A DNA stretch of 64,000 nt from Hedera helix. Its lineage: Eukaryota; Streptophyta; Magnoliopsida; Apiales; Araliaceae. The stretch spans positions 59,695,540 to 59,759,539 of the forward strand of contig OX359265.1 in NCBI GenBank assembly GCA_947179155.2, read 5' to 3'. A program made the translations under genes and the position numbers. The notes beneath the pieces are model-generated. The model searched no databases. It saw only the letters and a program-made list of their open reading frames with translations, and was not told the DNA's origin. Below are positions 13,615 to 25,200 of this stretch, in pieces (the first letter of the stretch is position 1; every line of letters starts with the position of its first letter).

Positions 13615-13742
13615 TTTATTAATAAAAATAATAATAATCGATATTTATCGATAAAAATCGGTACCGAACCCAACTAATCGATTTGGTACCGAATTTTGTA
13701 CACTTTCGATACCAGTTCTGTTCGATCCAGTTGAACACCCCT
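13367..13742. mobile_element. hAT-like MITE with AGGGGTGT termini
   Basis: The left end AGGGGTGTACA and right end TTGAACACCCCT are inverted repeats. Inside, CGATTCGGTA-type and TACCGAA-type segments face each other (for example near 13,444 and 13,686), so the whole 376-bp unit folds back. An internal TAA-repeat block lies at about 13,577-13,614. There is no coding capacity. Termini of this kind are common in small plant hAT elements, but no 8-bp target duplication could be matched, so the superfamily is an inference. Confidence 0.55.
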
Positions 13743-14021
13743 ACCCCCTACTCCTATGTAACCATGCTCGTGGGGAGACAAAAACCACATAAAGAGAAAT
13801 AATTATTCAAGACTTCAGAGGCAAGGTTAGGTGATGTTTTCACCAATCACATGCTATTATTTATATAAGATTTACGCAAATTTTATTTTTGGATTTACTT
13901 TTTTGCTAAAATTTATATAAATCTCATATAAATAATAATATGTGATTAATGATATCAACCGGTTAATAATTTTTCAAGAAAGAGAGGGATATCACTAGGT
14001 TTGCCGTACACAAGTAATGAC

Positions 14022-14041
14022 GGGGGGGGGGGGGGGGGGGG
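14022..14041 (+). repeat. 20-base poly(G) tract
   Basis: Twenty consecutive G in an otherwise very AT-rich intergenic region. Run lengths of this kind are error-prone in sequencing. Confidence 0.9.
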
Positions 14042-14967
14042 ATCATCTATTTAAAGATTACCCCTACTTAAAATATAAAACGTATTATGCTTGTAAAGAA
14101 TTGTAAATATATAAAAAAGTAATATTAGGGGTATTAAAATTTTAATTTCAAATAATAACTTAAATAATGTATTATTATTATATTAAATAAATTAATTTTA
14201 TATAATTAATTATATCATAAAATATTATTAAAATATTTAATATTATATTATTTAAAATAAATAAAATAAAATTTCTAACATTATCATATAGTATAAAATA
14301 CTTGTGAAGAGCTATAATACAAAAATTAATTAAAGTAGTGTTAATTTCAATAGTTTCTGGGTCGGAGACTTGGGAAAGGGGCCGGGGTAATTAATGATGT
14401 CCTTTAAGAAATACTACTAGTACTGCCTAGTTACTAGAACTCGACATATATAGTTGGACAAATCAAATCTATGAAATTAACTTCACCCATTACGTATTAA
14501 TTCTACAATTTATAAAGTAGCTATTCGAAGATATATACGTACAGTACAGTTGATCAATGTCATATTTTGTTTTCTACATTTCTTAATGGGATTTGACGTC
14601 CTTAACAATATTATAATATGGAAATATATATACGTACTAGATATTTATTTAAAACAATATCTAGGCAAATGTATATATCTAAACAAAACTTGTCTGAATA
14701 TATCAGGATAAACATTCACGAATTGTAATGTATAAATATATTATTAATGAGAATAAATTAGTATTTACGAATGACCTGTAAATCAAATTAGTTTAAACAA
14801 CGCTATATCGATCTACATTTAATTTCTTTTATTACAAAGTCTCTCCAAGTCCATTCCCACTCCTTCCTCATCTCCATCTCCATCTCACCCAAACCAAGAT
14901 AAAAACCAAAATCAACTTACACCTAATGATATTTCAGAATTTCAAAATTTTATATACACATACATAC

Positions 14968-14970
<3 letters not shown>

Positions 14971-14999
<29 letters not shown>
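14971..14999. repeat. (AT)n microsatellite upstream of the VQ gene
   Basis: An AT dinucleotide run about 125 bases before the VQ start codon, within the presumed promoter or leader. Confidence 0.9.
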
Positions 15000-15002
<3 letters not shown>

Positions 15003-15122
15003 AAGTCCAATATTATTCGCTCGGGATATACATTAAAACCAAGGAAAAACAGACTGTGATATATATAATAATCATTGGCCAATTTTTTCTTTTTTGGCTT
15101 AATTATTTCATTACATATTATC

Positions 15123-15335
15123 ATGATAGGAGGAGGAAATTATAGAGAGCCGGTAAAGGTGGTGATAATCAACACTCAATATATTGAGACTGATCCCGTC
15201 AGCGTCAAGTCCGTTGTTCAGAGACTTACCGGTAAAAATGCCACCGTTGAAACTTTTAAACGGCCGCAGCCGCCACCACCGTCACCCATATTAGTGCGGC
15301 TTCCGAGAGATATAACGTATTGTATCCGTATATGA
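15123..15335 (+). CDS. Small VQ-motif protein (VQ1/VQ10-like), 70 aa, possibly truncated
   Basis: The intronless frame reads VKVVIINTQYIETDP at residues 11-25, followed by the VQ core SVKSVVQRLTGKNA at about 27-40. VQ proteins are plant-specific nuclear cofactors that bind WRKY or other transcription factors through the FxxxVQxLTG motif; VQ1/VQ10-type members share the INTQY block before it. Here the Phe of the consensus is Val (V28), while VQ, Leu, Thr and Gly remain. After a Pro-rich run (PQPPPPSP) the protein stops at residue 70, shorter than the roughly 100 residues usual for this group, and I see no conserved C-terminal block. It may be a divergent small member or a truncated copy. The ATG at 15123 is the first in frame. 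AT microsatellites lie on both sides. Confidence 0.75.
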   Translation: MIGGGNYREPVKVVIINTQYIETDPVSVKSVVQRLTGKNATVETFKRPQPPPPSPILVRLPRDITYCIRI

Positions 15336-15364
15336 AGATTTTCTCTACTAAATCATTATAGAGG

Positions 15365-15366
<2 letters not shown>

Positions 15367-15409
<43 letters not shown>
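15367..15409. repeat. (AT)n microsatellite just after the VQ gene
   Basis: An AT run beginning about 30 bases after the VQ stop codon, probably in the 3' untranslated region. Confidence 0.9.
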
Positions 15410-15410
<1 letters not shown>

Positions 15411-15786
15411 GTGTGTAAAGAAAATGGGAATGCATATCTGGAGATCTCCCGAAACAATTTTATGACCATACACGCACCAAAGAGAGAATGAATTGGAATG
15501 AGATGCATATATATCACTTCACATGTAATTTCTTAAAATAATCTGTTACATTCATATTGCTTTATGCATATATATGATGAGCTTCTGTTTAAATTATTTT
15601 TATAATGTTAAATGTATTTTTTTCATCAATTAATTTTGGCCCCATTAATTAATTAAATTTATATGAAATTAAAAATGATTTGATAGTTTATAACAAAAAG
15701 ATTAAGAGAGAAATTATATAATTCGAATAAGAATTATATCTTCTTCTTTTTTTTCTTCTTTTTTTTGGTTTCCACCCTTTGATAGT

Positions 15787-15962
15787 ATTACTCTACGAAT
15801 CTGTTAATACTCTACAATTAGGTAGTTGTTCAACAATTCTATAACTGCTCTACGATTCATATATTTTACGATTCTGTAGTTGCTCTACGATTAGGCAGTT
15901 GCTCTACGATTTTGTAAATACTCTACGATTCTGTAGTTCCTCTAAGATCTGATATACGATTC
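15787..15962 (+). repeat. Degenerate tandem repeat, about 20-24-bp unit
   Basis: The core CTCTACGATT plus a variable TCTGTAGTTG-like half recurs about eight times with small changes (near 15,791, 15,811, 15,848, 15,885, 15,902, 15,921, 15,942 and 15,955). It lies in intergenic DNA with no gene in it. Confidence 0.7.
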
Positions 15963-16486
15963 TCAGAAAAATTTATGCAAGAGCTATTAAATGCAAACAA
16001 AGTTAAATCATTATGATTTATTATGCACATCAGTTAAAGAAATAATATAACTGAGAAAACTGTTTAATTTTAATTCAAAAAAACGTTATTACAAAATTAA
16101 TTTTATAATTGATAAATTAATTTTGTAATTGACTTTTTCTTTGGTAAATAACGAAGCTAAGTTGTTTTCTAAGGACTAAACCTTCTATCTCTATGTGATC
16201 TCATGCTCTTTATTTCTTTCAACCTTTATAAAACAATATTTGTAGAGTTCACTTGTGAATTATTATCACAGTGAAGAAAATTTTAGACTTGACATATATC
16301 TTGAAGGTATATTATCAGTAATTTTTTAGCAAATTAATTTATTGATAAAGGGACAATAAATACCTTAAAGATATGGACTACTCATGTCAAGGTTCTTATC
16401 CATATATCCCCTGATTGTTCTAAATTCATTAACAAATACTAATCTATATCGATCTTCTATTCAATTTTACCAGCGCAATCCAAATC

Positions 16487-16524
<38 letters not shown>

Positions 16525-19170
16525 GGTACAGTTAATTAAGGTAAGTCATGGATTCATGAATTTTAACTGAAACATTTTAAAACTAGCTATTAGCTAAGGC
16601 CAGAGAGTTACCAATTAAGTGTGCACGGGCTAATGATATATAAAAATGGTCACTAATTAATTAAAGAGCCATTTGCACTGGATTATCATCTCAGGGACAT
16701 TTACAATTGGGAGTTCTGATCGATGTTGCTACTACTTAAACTAGCTAGGAGAGGAACGCAGTATAAAAATAGTAATTAAAACAGATATAAATTTATTTAA
16801 ATTTTAAAAATAATAAATGTAATAATTTATAATATATTTTTAATTACTATATGTACAATATAATTACTAGTAATTGTTATTTGTACTAAAAGAATAAAAT
16901 ATAATCGTATCGTCTTTTAAAAGTTTTAATTAAGATTTTGCAAGACTTCAAAATTAAACATAAAATTTTAATTTTAAAACAAAGAGAATATTATAAAAAT
17001 ATTAACATACTTGCAACAAGAATATATTTTATTTTATTGGTGCAACAAGAGTATAATATCAATGAATAGTGATCATGAAAAGTAGACCGAGCCATGCAAA
17101 TATCCTTGAAAATGCCTTTGCAATTAGTGGCTCGTTTTTGTAGTATTTGATACATCACCAACATAGAAGCTAGTGTCACTGTGTCACGCGATAATTAATA
17201 CTCAATCAACTATAATAAAAATAATGACATTAAAAAGTTAATGTTGCTTTAAAATCTAAAATAAAATTATTTATATTTTTAATTTTGAAATGAACAAAAA
17301 AAAAAAATATATCTTCAATTTTAAAACTGAAAGTGCATGTATATACCCAAATACGAAGAAATTAAGTGATTAAAAGTCGGACAATTTAAAACAGTAGTAT
17401 ATGACAAATTGACAATGGAAGCCAAAAAAAATTAAGCAGTTTCCTCCCTCCCTCCGGACAACTACGATGATTTGTCCTGCATGCACGTGGTATGCGCACA
17501 AAGTCTTGGAACCACAAAATCCACAAAATTACACTGCCGGCCGAACTCCATCGCTGGACCACCACTTCAATTATGGTACTTATTGAAATTGACTTATATT
17601 TTTGTGGATTCAACTAATGATCACTACGACAAGATAGTCGGGGGTCTTTAGTTTACTAATTTATTGAGCTTGAACTCATGTTATAATAGTTAGGATTTTT
17701 TAGTCACTATAAAAATAAATTATTTAGTGTGTGAATCATTGTAGAGCGTGTGAGACGACTAATGAATACGTCAGACAAACAAGACTGACCAAATTGGTGA
17801 ATTTGGATATATCGCGTGTTCTTATTTTTTTGTTATTCATCTAATATTCTATATGATTATGTTATTATTCGATCTTAAATTCTAACAGTACTATTAGGTT
17901 AAAAGCCGAATTTAAATATTAAAAGTATATTTTTATTACATATTTATTTTAAATTTTAAATTTGGTAGTAATGACCTAATTTCACTACATTTTATATTTC
18001 AATCAATATCTGTTCAAATTTTATTTTTTTATCAATAAAAAGAATTTTATTTTTTAAGAAATATTTTCTTTTGTGAAACAAAAAATAACGTGCTAATTGC
18101 ACTATTTTTTTTATAGAACAAAAGCAGTATACTAGTCTTCCTTCCCCAATAAAATGTAATGCAATCCTCACTATATATGCATAAAGAAGGTGTTAGTGCT
18201 GAATAAGATCAAATGCTCAATAGATTAAGGTTTCACTAAACAGTAGTTAGAATACTTTTATAGCCCATACAAATCAAGTTATCCACCCTCCTAACTAATT
18301 GGGAATCAACAACCTACCTAATTGTATTACCATTTATTTTCACATATATATCTATATATAGTATTTGATTTATAATATTAATTGAGTTAACCATTCTAGA
18401 TTTATATTATTTTTTTAGAAGCCCCACTTTTTGATAATACAATAATTTTATAATCGTATATCATTCATTAGTACAATATTAAGAATCAATTAAATCTCAT
18501 CAGAAAAAAAAAAAAAAAAACTTACAAATAAATCTCATATAAAAGAAAATAAGCTTAACCTGATATTTAAAAGTTATAATACCTTAATTTTAACCATGAA
18601 ACTAAGATTTTATTTACAAATTTATACTATTTTAAAACATTGGAAAGTTATTCACAGGGCTGAAGTTACTTTGGTCAACCAATTTTATTTTATTTGCTAA
18701 ATTTGGTCAACCAATTTTACGCATGATCTGATCGATCTTTGTAGTTCAAAGTCAGAACTAAAATAATCTGAACAAAACAAACGCAACCATCTGTCTGATC
18801 AGCCCCCCTACCCAATAAAACTTTGGACAAATATTGATACCCACACGTATTTATCTATTTTCATGAAGCCTTGAGGAAAAAAATAAGTCTACTTACACAA
18901 ATAATTAAATATAAATATTAAACAAATTTTTTATTTTATTATTAAAAAATAATATTTTATATAAAAATTTGTGTCAAATTTTATTTTTTAATAATTAAAA
19001 TAAAATTTATATATAATATTTATATGTATAGAGTTATCTTAAAAAAATAACATGACGTCTATAGATGTGGAGGTTGGGCGAGGGTTTGAATTTTCTTGTG
19101 TTTATTTATCAATTACTGTTATTAATGAAAAGACATGTAATTGCCATAAATTCAATTATTAATTATTAGT
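15963..19170. other. AT-rich intergenic region
   Basis: About 3.2 kb with no convincing gene. It contains a (CA)n(TA)n run near 16,488-16,525 and many short A/T runs. No RNA gene or well-bounded element was recognised. Confidence 0.55.
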
Positions 19171-19174
19171 TGAG

Positions 19175-19500
19175 TTGTGCATCGGCACAATATTATACAT
19201 CCGAACTAAATTAGTTATCGAAATTGTGAAAAACTTTGAACTGGTTTCGATTTTGATTGAATTGATATATTGAATCGATAAGATGGTTCGATTACTTAAA
19301 ATATATCAAAAATTATATAATAATAATAATAATAATAAAATATTAAAAAAATCAGTATAATTAATACGATTTAATATTTATCAAACTCTTAAAACTCTAA
19401 ACCGATATATTGAACCAATATTAAATTAATTTTTTTGGTCCTAAATTAACTGATTCAGACCGATCTTATATATCAAAAATACCGATTGGACCACCCCTGA
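19175..19500. mobile_element. Probable hAT-like MITE, diverged
   Basis: The segment runs from about GTGCATCGGC to GGACCACCCCTGA. It contains internally opposed CGGTTTCGAT-like and ATATTGAACC-like blocks around a TAA-repeat core (about 19,320-19,339), the same style as the element at 13.4 kb. Termini are only loosely paired, so boundaries and class are tentative. Confidence 0.35.
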
Positions 19501-19631
19501 TTATTACAAACATTGTAGGTCTAATAATCAAGTCTGTTTTTTAAAAAAGAAATTATAATACCGACACGTTTAAAGGATAACATCAAGAACTATTATTATA
19601 TTCGCTGGTTTTAAATTTTAATGTGACACGA

Positions 19632-19674
<43 letters not shown>

Positions 19675-19890
19675 TTTTGTAATTTATCAGATGAATAAAC
19701 CATGTACTGACATATAAATACTATTATAAAAAGATAATCCGCAAATGTATTCTATGTTTTATCCCTCATTGTACTTGTTTATTTTCAAGTTTAACATCAA
19801 GAAATTCGGATAGACTTCAAAAAAAGGGAGAAAGGGAAAGATGGATTAAGATCGGTAAACGCTCTCAGCGGCGCGTAACAAATCGGCATC

Positions 19891-20094
19891 GTCATTTATT
19901 TGATTTTTTCCTGGTGTACCACTCTACGGTTCGTGTTTTGCTTCTGTACATATTAGTACTATCATATACATATTCATATCGTACATATTCAAGTCATTTA
20001 TTTGATTCTTTCCTGGTGTACCACTCTACGGTTCGTGTTTTGCTTCTGTACATATTAGTACTATCATATACATATTCATATCGTACATATTCAA
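19891..20094 (+). repeat. 102-bp tandem duplication in the DA2-like promoter or leader
   Basis: A 102-bp unit (19,891-19,992) is followed directly by a second copy (19,993-20,094). The two differ at one visible base (GATTTTTTCC against GATTCTTTCC). It ends 164 bases before the DA2-like ATG, so it lies in the leader or proximal promoter. Confidence 0.92.
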
Positions 20095-20258
20095 TATGTT
20101 CTGTAGTAATTTTAGACTCTTCTTTTATCGCAAATGTTTTCCGTAAAGGAATTTCGGGTTTTGGAATTGACGAAATCTTGTAGATTTATATTGTAATGAC
20201 GAAATTATTGTTTTTTTAGGGATCGAATTAATTGTTGTGTTTAAGGAAATTGATTTGG

Positions 20259-22262
20259 ATGGGGAATAACTTGGGGCGAAGGAGACAAGTGGTGGATGAG
20301 AAGTACACAAAGCCACAGGGATTGTATCAGCACAAAGATGTGGATCATAAGAAGCTTAGAAAACTTATACTCGACTCTAAGCTAGCTCCTTGTTATCCTG
20401 GAGACGATGACACTGACTGTGATCTCGAGGAATGCCCAATTTGCTTCTTGGTCTGCCTCTCTTTAAAAAGAATAATTTAGTTGCCCTTTTTTTCTTTAGA
20501 TTATTTCTTTAAAATGATTGATTTTTGTAGACCCAATTGAGTTATTAGAAATGAAAACAATTTGAAGAATATTGCTGTTGATTTAAATATACGAAAACTA
20601 AGGGAATGGGAACTTTAATGTTGCAATTTAATTTGGCTTCTTGGCAAATAACTTGGGCAGAGCTTGGTTTAATGGCAGTTTAATTTTGTTATTTGTGGGG
20701 TTTAGTGTTTGAGTTCTGAATGCACCCTTTCTGACCTTTATTTGATTTCATTTGAATTCTTCCAGTATTATCCGAGTCTTAATCGCTCAAGATGTTGCAT
20801 GAAAGGCATTTGTACTGGTATTTATTATGTATGTTACTTTATATTAATGCAATGTCCATCATTTTGATTCTCTCCTAACTTCTCGCTCCAACTATTTATA
20901 TTTTTGCACCAGAGTGTTTTCTGCAGATGAAGACCCCCAACTCAACTCGGTCTACACAGTATCCTTCATTTCTGTAGACTGCTTTTATGTATTTTTTCAG
21001 TTCAGTTATGCCAGTTTAATGTGTTTCTGTTATTGACCTGTCTTTGATCTTTGGCGTTATATAGTTTTATTTCCATAACTATGCAAGGTGTCCCTTCTGT
21101 AAGACTTTGAACTATGCTGTGGAGTACCGGGGGATGAAGACAAAGGAGGAAAAAGGCATTGAGCAAATTGTAAGATTAGGTTTGCCTGAGCATGGTTGAT
21201 TTTTCTTTGAATACTTGAACTGCGCTTTTGGTATCAATATGCAATTAATTCATTTTACTTATTCATTTAGGAAGAACAGCGGGTGATTGAAGCAAATATA
21301 AGGATGCGGCAACAGGAACGACAGGAGGAAGAAGAGAGGATGCAAAAACGACGAGAAATAAGATCTTCGAGCAGAGTCGTCAGATCGAGCGAGGTTGAGT
21401 ATAGCTCAATAGCAGGTATCTTAATGGATTCCTGGTTCAATCTGTATGTATGTATTATGTATTCATTTGTTTTGATTATTATTTACTCGGCTTTTCTTTC
21501 ACCAATATTTAGTATTTTTCATTTGCTAATTTCATTTGAGCTTCAGAGCCATCATCTGCTGTAGAAGGTGAGGAAATAGTTTCCACTCAGCATGCATCCG
21601 CTGCTCCATCAATTAGACAGCCTTTACGCCCTAGGCAGAATAGGTATGCTATCTTCTTTTATGGTATTATTGTTGATTTGTAAATATTCATAGACATATA
21701 ATCACATTGCATAATAAAGCGGATGCATAATAAAATGGAAGCATGAAAAAAATTATATTTTAATTTTTTTACAAACCATAAACCAGGATCGACCTTTTTG
21801 CGCAATTATTAATTAAACAAAAAGGAGTTAGAGATTTATACCATTGTGATACTATTCTTCAATAGGTACGAGTTCACCTCCAATTCTTTCGCGTTCCTCC
21901 TCAAATCCATCAATTAGATTCTTCAGATCAACGTTAGCTACCCAAGTGTATAGCTTCTAGAGGTGATCCATCAAGAAAAATATAGATTTAAGAAGTCTTT
22001 TGATTATACTAGATCTTGGGTACAAACTCTAGTTTTCTTTCTGTTCTAATTCCTTAGATATAGAGAATTGTGTGTGTCACCCAAATCGTAATAAGACTTC
22101 TCTAATTTATAGATTTATCCAACCATCCTAAACTCTTTAGGAATAGGGTTTAGAAATCAAATTAATTATTATAATAATTACAATTCTCATACCATTCAAG
22201 AACTTAATTACTTATAATAATATTAATACTTATTAATTAATTTTTAATCTATTTAGAAATTA

Positions 22263-22296
<34 letters not shown>

Positions 22297-25200
22297 GTAA
22301 TAATAATAATAAGACTCCTCTTATTAATTTATAATTAGTATTTCCAAAATACTAAATTATAAATATTAAGCTATTTAATTTATTTTATAACCATATTATA
22401 AATTAAATATACTTAATTTATTATTACGATTATGTCTCTTACTTCTTAAATAAATATTTCTCTTTTGCGGTGTGACGTTTTAGGTTCTCCATATTATACC
22501 GGTTGTAGAATAAATAAATTAGAACATTTATAATCTTATTTATATAAATGAATTAAACTATTTATTTCATTTAAATAAATAATATTTATTCCACAATAAG
22601 GATAACCCTTAGCGATCAACGACTTTCTAGATAATATGAATTTCAATATTTGATTATAGAGAACCTATTTCACGAATAGTTACCGTATAATTCAATCTGT
22701 CTACAATACAATGACTTAATCTAATATAAGACATGAAATTACTGTCAACTCTTATTTTATTTGATCATATGCATTTCGATTCTCAAATGCACAACTCTAA
22801 TTAATGTAAATTAGAAACTCCTTTCTAATTTTCATTCTGCTTTGGTCAAAGACTCTTTAGCTGTCATTTATCAAATCGCGCAAGACACCCTCCTTTTACT
22901 AAAAGTGGTAGATTCTTTGTTGATCTTTCACCTATCTCCATGTACAATTTATTATATCCGATCGTACACTTTGTTATACTCAAATAGTCTTAAGATTTTT
23001 TTATTTTAAGCTAATTTTAATATTTTATCTTACATTTATCCAAACAAAATAATAATATAAAGTAAAACAATTTATAATAAAGATAATAAATGCCTTTACT
23101 TAAAGTTCAAACACGTAACCGTATTGTCAATGTCAAAGTTCAAACACAAACATACAATTGTTTAAAGTTCAAATACTGATAAATAATAAAAAATACAAAC
23201 TAACACTCTTCATTTCCATATCCCTCTATATCTCTAACTTCTTCTCTGTATCCATCCAAGATGATGTCCCCATCGGACTCATACTCATACTCCTCATCTC
23301 CCTCTTTTTCCGTGTTATAATAAAATAAAAAAATCATGAAGTTTTTACTCTAACATTTTTACTACTTCTCTTAGCCTTTAACACGCTATTTATTCCGGAT
23401 GCTTCACCAACTATCTCCCAAGTAAGACCCGAACAACCCTCAACTTTATCATCCACTCCCACGACGTCGTTTTGTAGCTTAGTCATTAAAAAAAAAACAA
23501 TTGCAACCCTAATTTCTTCGCCTAATTGGACCTAGGCGAGGCGCCAGAGGGGTCTAACGCCTAGGCGCTAACTAACCCGTTTTTTAGAATATTGTTTATT
23601 CTCTAATAAGCACCTACATACTTGTTTTAGTGTCTCCACACAAATAATTATAAATCAATTATTCTCTTCAAAAGAACGAGCATAGTATGTACTAATCTAT
23701 CCGGATTCACTAATCCCCATTTTAGTAATCCTACAATTAAGAACAATTTTAGTTTTGAGTTTATGTTCATCATCATGATTCTAAAAGTATTGCTTAAAAC
23801 TATGGGTTTATTACAATTAAATATGGATAAAATAAATGTTTTTAAATAAATGAATTCTTTTATTAATAAATGAATAAGATTACAAAGTATATGCTACATT
23901 ACATCAAATGTGATTGGCTTGTGTGCATACTATTTTTAATTATTTGTTCCATATGGGTTAAGATGTTTGGTTATTGTTTTTCTATCAGTTGTCTTTAAAT
24001 TGAAATGTGGCATCTTCTGTTTAATTATTTGTCAATTGAAGATATTGTCATTCCGTGTAAAAGAATGAATATCTCTGATGTTTCTGGAAAAAAGTGACAT
24101 AATTTTGCTTCTCAGTTTCTCTTTGTGGTGCTCGAACTTTTTTCCACGGGTATTATCTATTTTAATTATCCATTGAGGGGTCCTTTATTGTCATGTGGGA
24201 AAGGTTTAATAGGCAGTGCTGTTGCAGAGGTGGAAAGGAGAGGATAAAGAAAGGAAAGAGTGGATCCCTGAGTCTATTCTGCACAGGAAGCAGAAAGTGA
24301 TATCCAAATTTAGACATTTTTTAACGAATGACGAGGAATGTAATATAGGGGTACATGCATGGCCACCTATGTGACTAGCGCATTTATGGCTATAAGGTAG
24401 GATGCATGTTCCATCATCCATATATCTTCTTCATTAAGCAGAGACTTGTCCTGGTAATGTTTTGTATTCCCTCCTTAGGAGAGGTACTAAATGTCAAACA
24501 TATGATTTAATTTCTTAGGCATTGATATGACTGAAGTTATTTTTTTCCCTCAAGTACCTTATGAGTTATGATGTGATAAGGCATACTTTGCACCAAGTTA
24601 AGTGACTCCCAGCATGGTTATATAACTTTGCAGGAAACTGCAATATGGGTTGCTGGTGTTCATGAACTGGGGAACTTTTCAAGAGAATGTTTTTCCTATT
24701 TTGTGTTAATTATAATATGTAGGAAAGAGAATTGATAAGAACTAAGGAGGGTGTAAATCTTTAATCCATTACTCCGTACACTGAAGATTAGAGTTGTCAG
24801 GCCCAATAGATAACAAAAAAACCTAGGAATAGAAAAACTGCCATGTATCCGAAAATTAGCTCTAACAAAATAGTGGAATCCCTAAACATAAGAAAGTGCA
24901 TCAGTTGAGCCTAGATCACATAGCTATATAATTCATTAATCTTGAACACTTGCTTTGTTGTTGACAGGAATCTCTTCAGAACATTGGGCTGTTCTTGATT
25001 CCCATCATAAGAAGGTGGAGAAGAGATGTTCTAGAGAACATTAAAACATTGGTGGTAGGACCAATGTGTATGATAAAGCAAGCCTTTAGGTAAACTGCTT
25101 CCCCTGGCATGAGTTAGAAGCCTTTATGACATGAACCTAGGCGTTTGCCAAATTGTGTCCTGTGTAAAACCATGTTGTTCCATGTAGGTATGATTCACTT

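Larger units (their letters stand above)
12290..15070. other. AT-rich intergenic region before the VQ gene
   Basis: No gene was found. The contents are AT-rich low-complexity sequence, a hAT-like MITE (13,367-13,742), a 20-base G run (14,022-14,041) and AT microsatellites. Confidence 0.6.
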
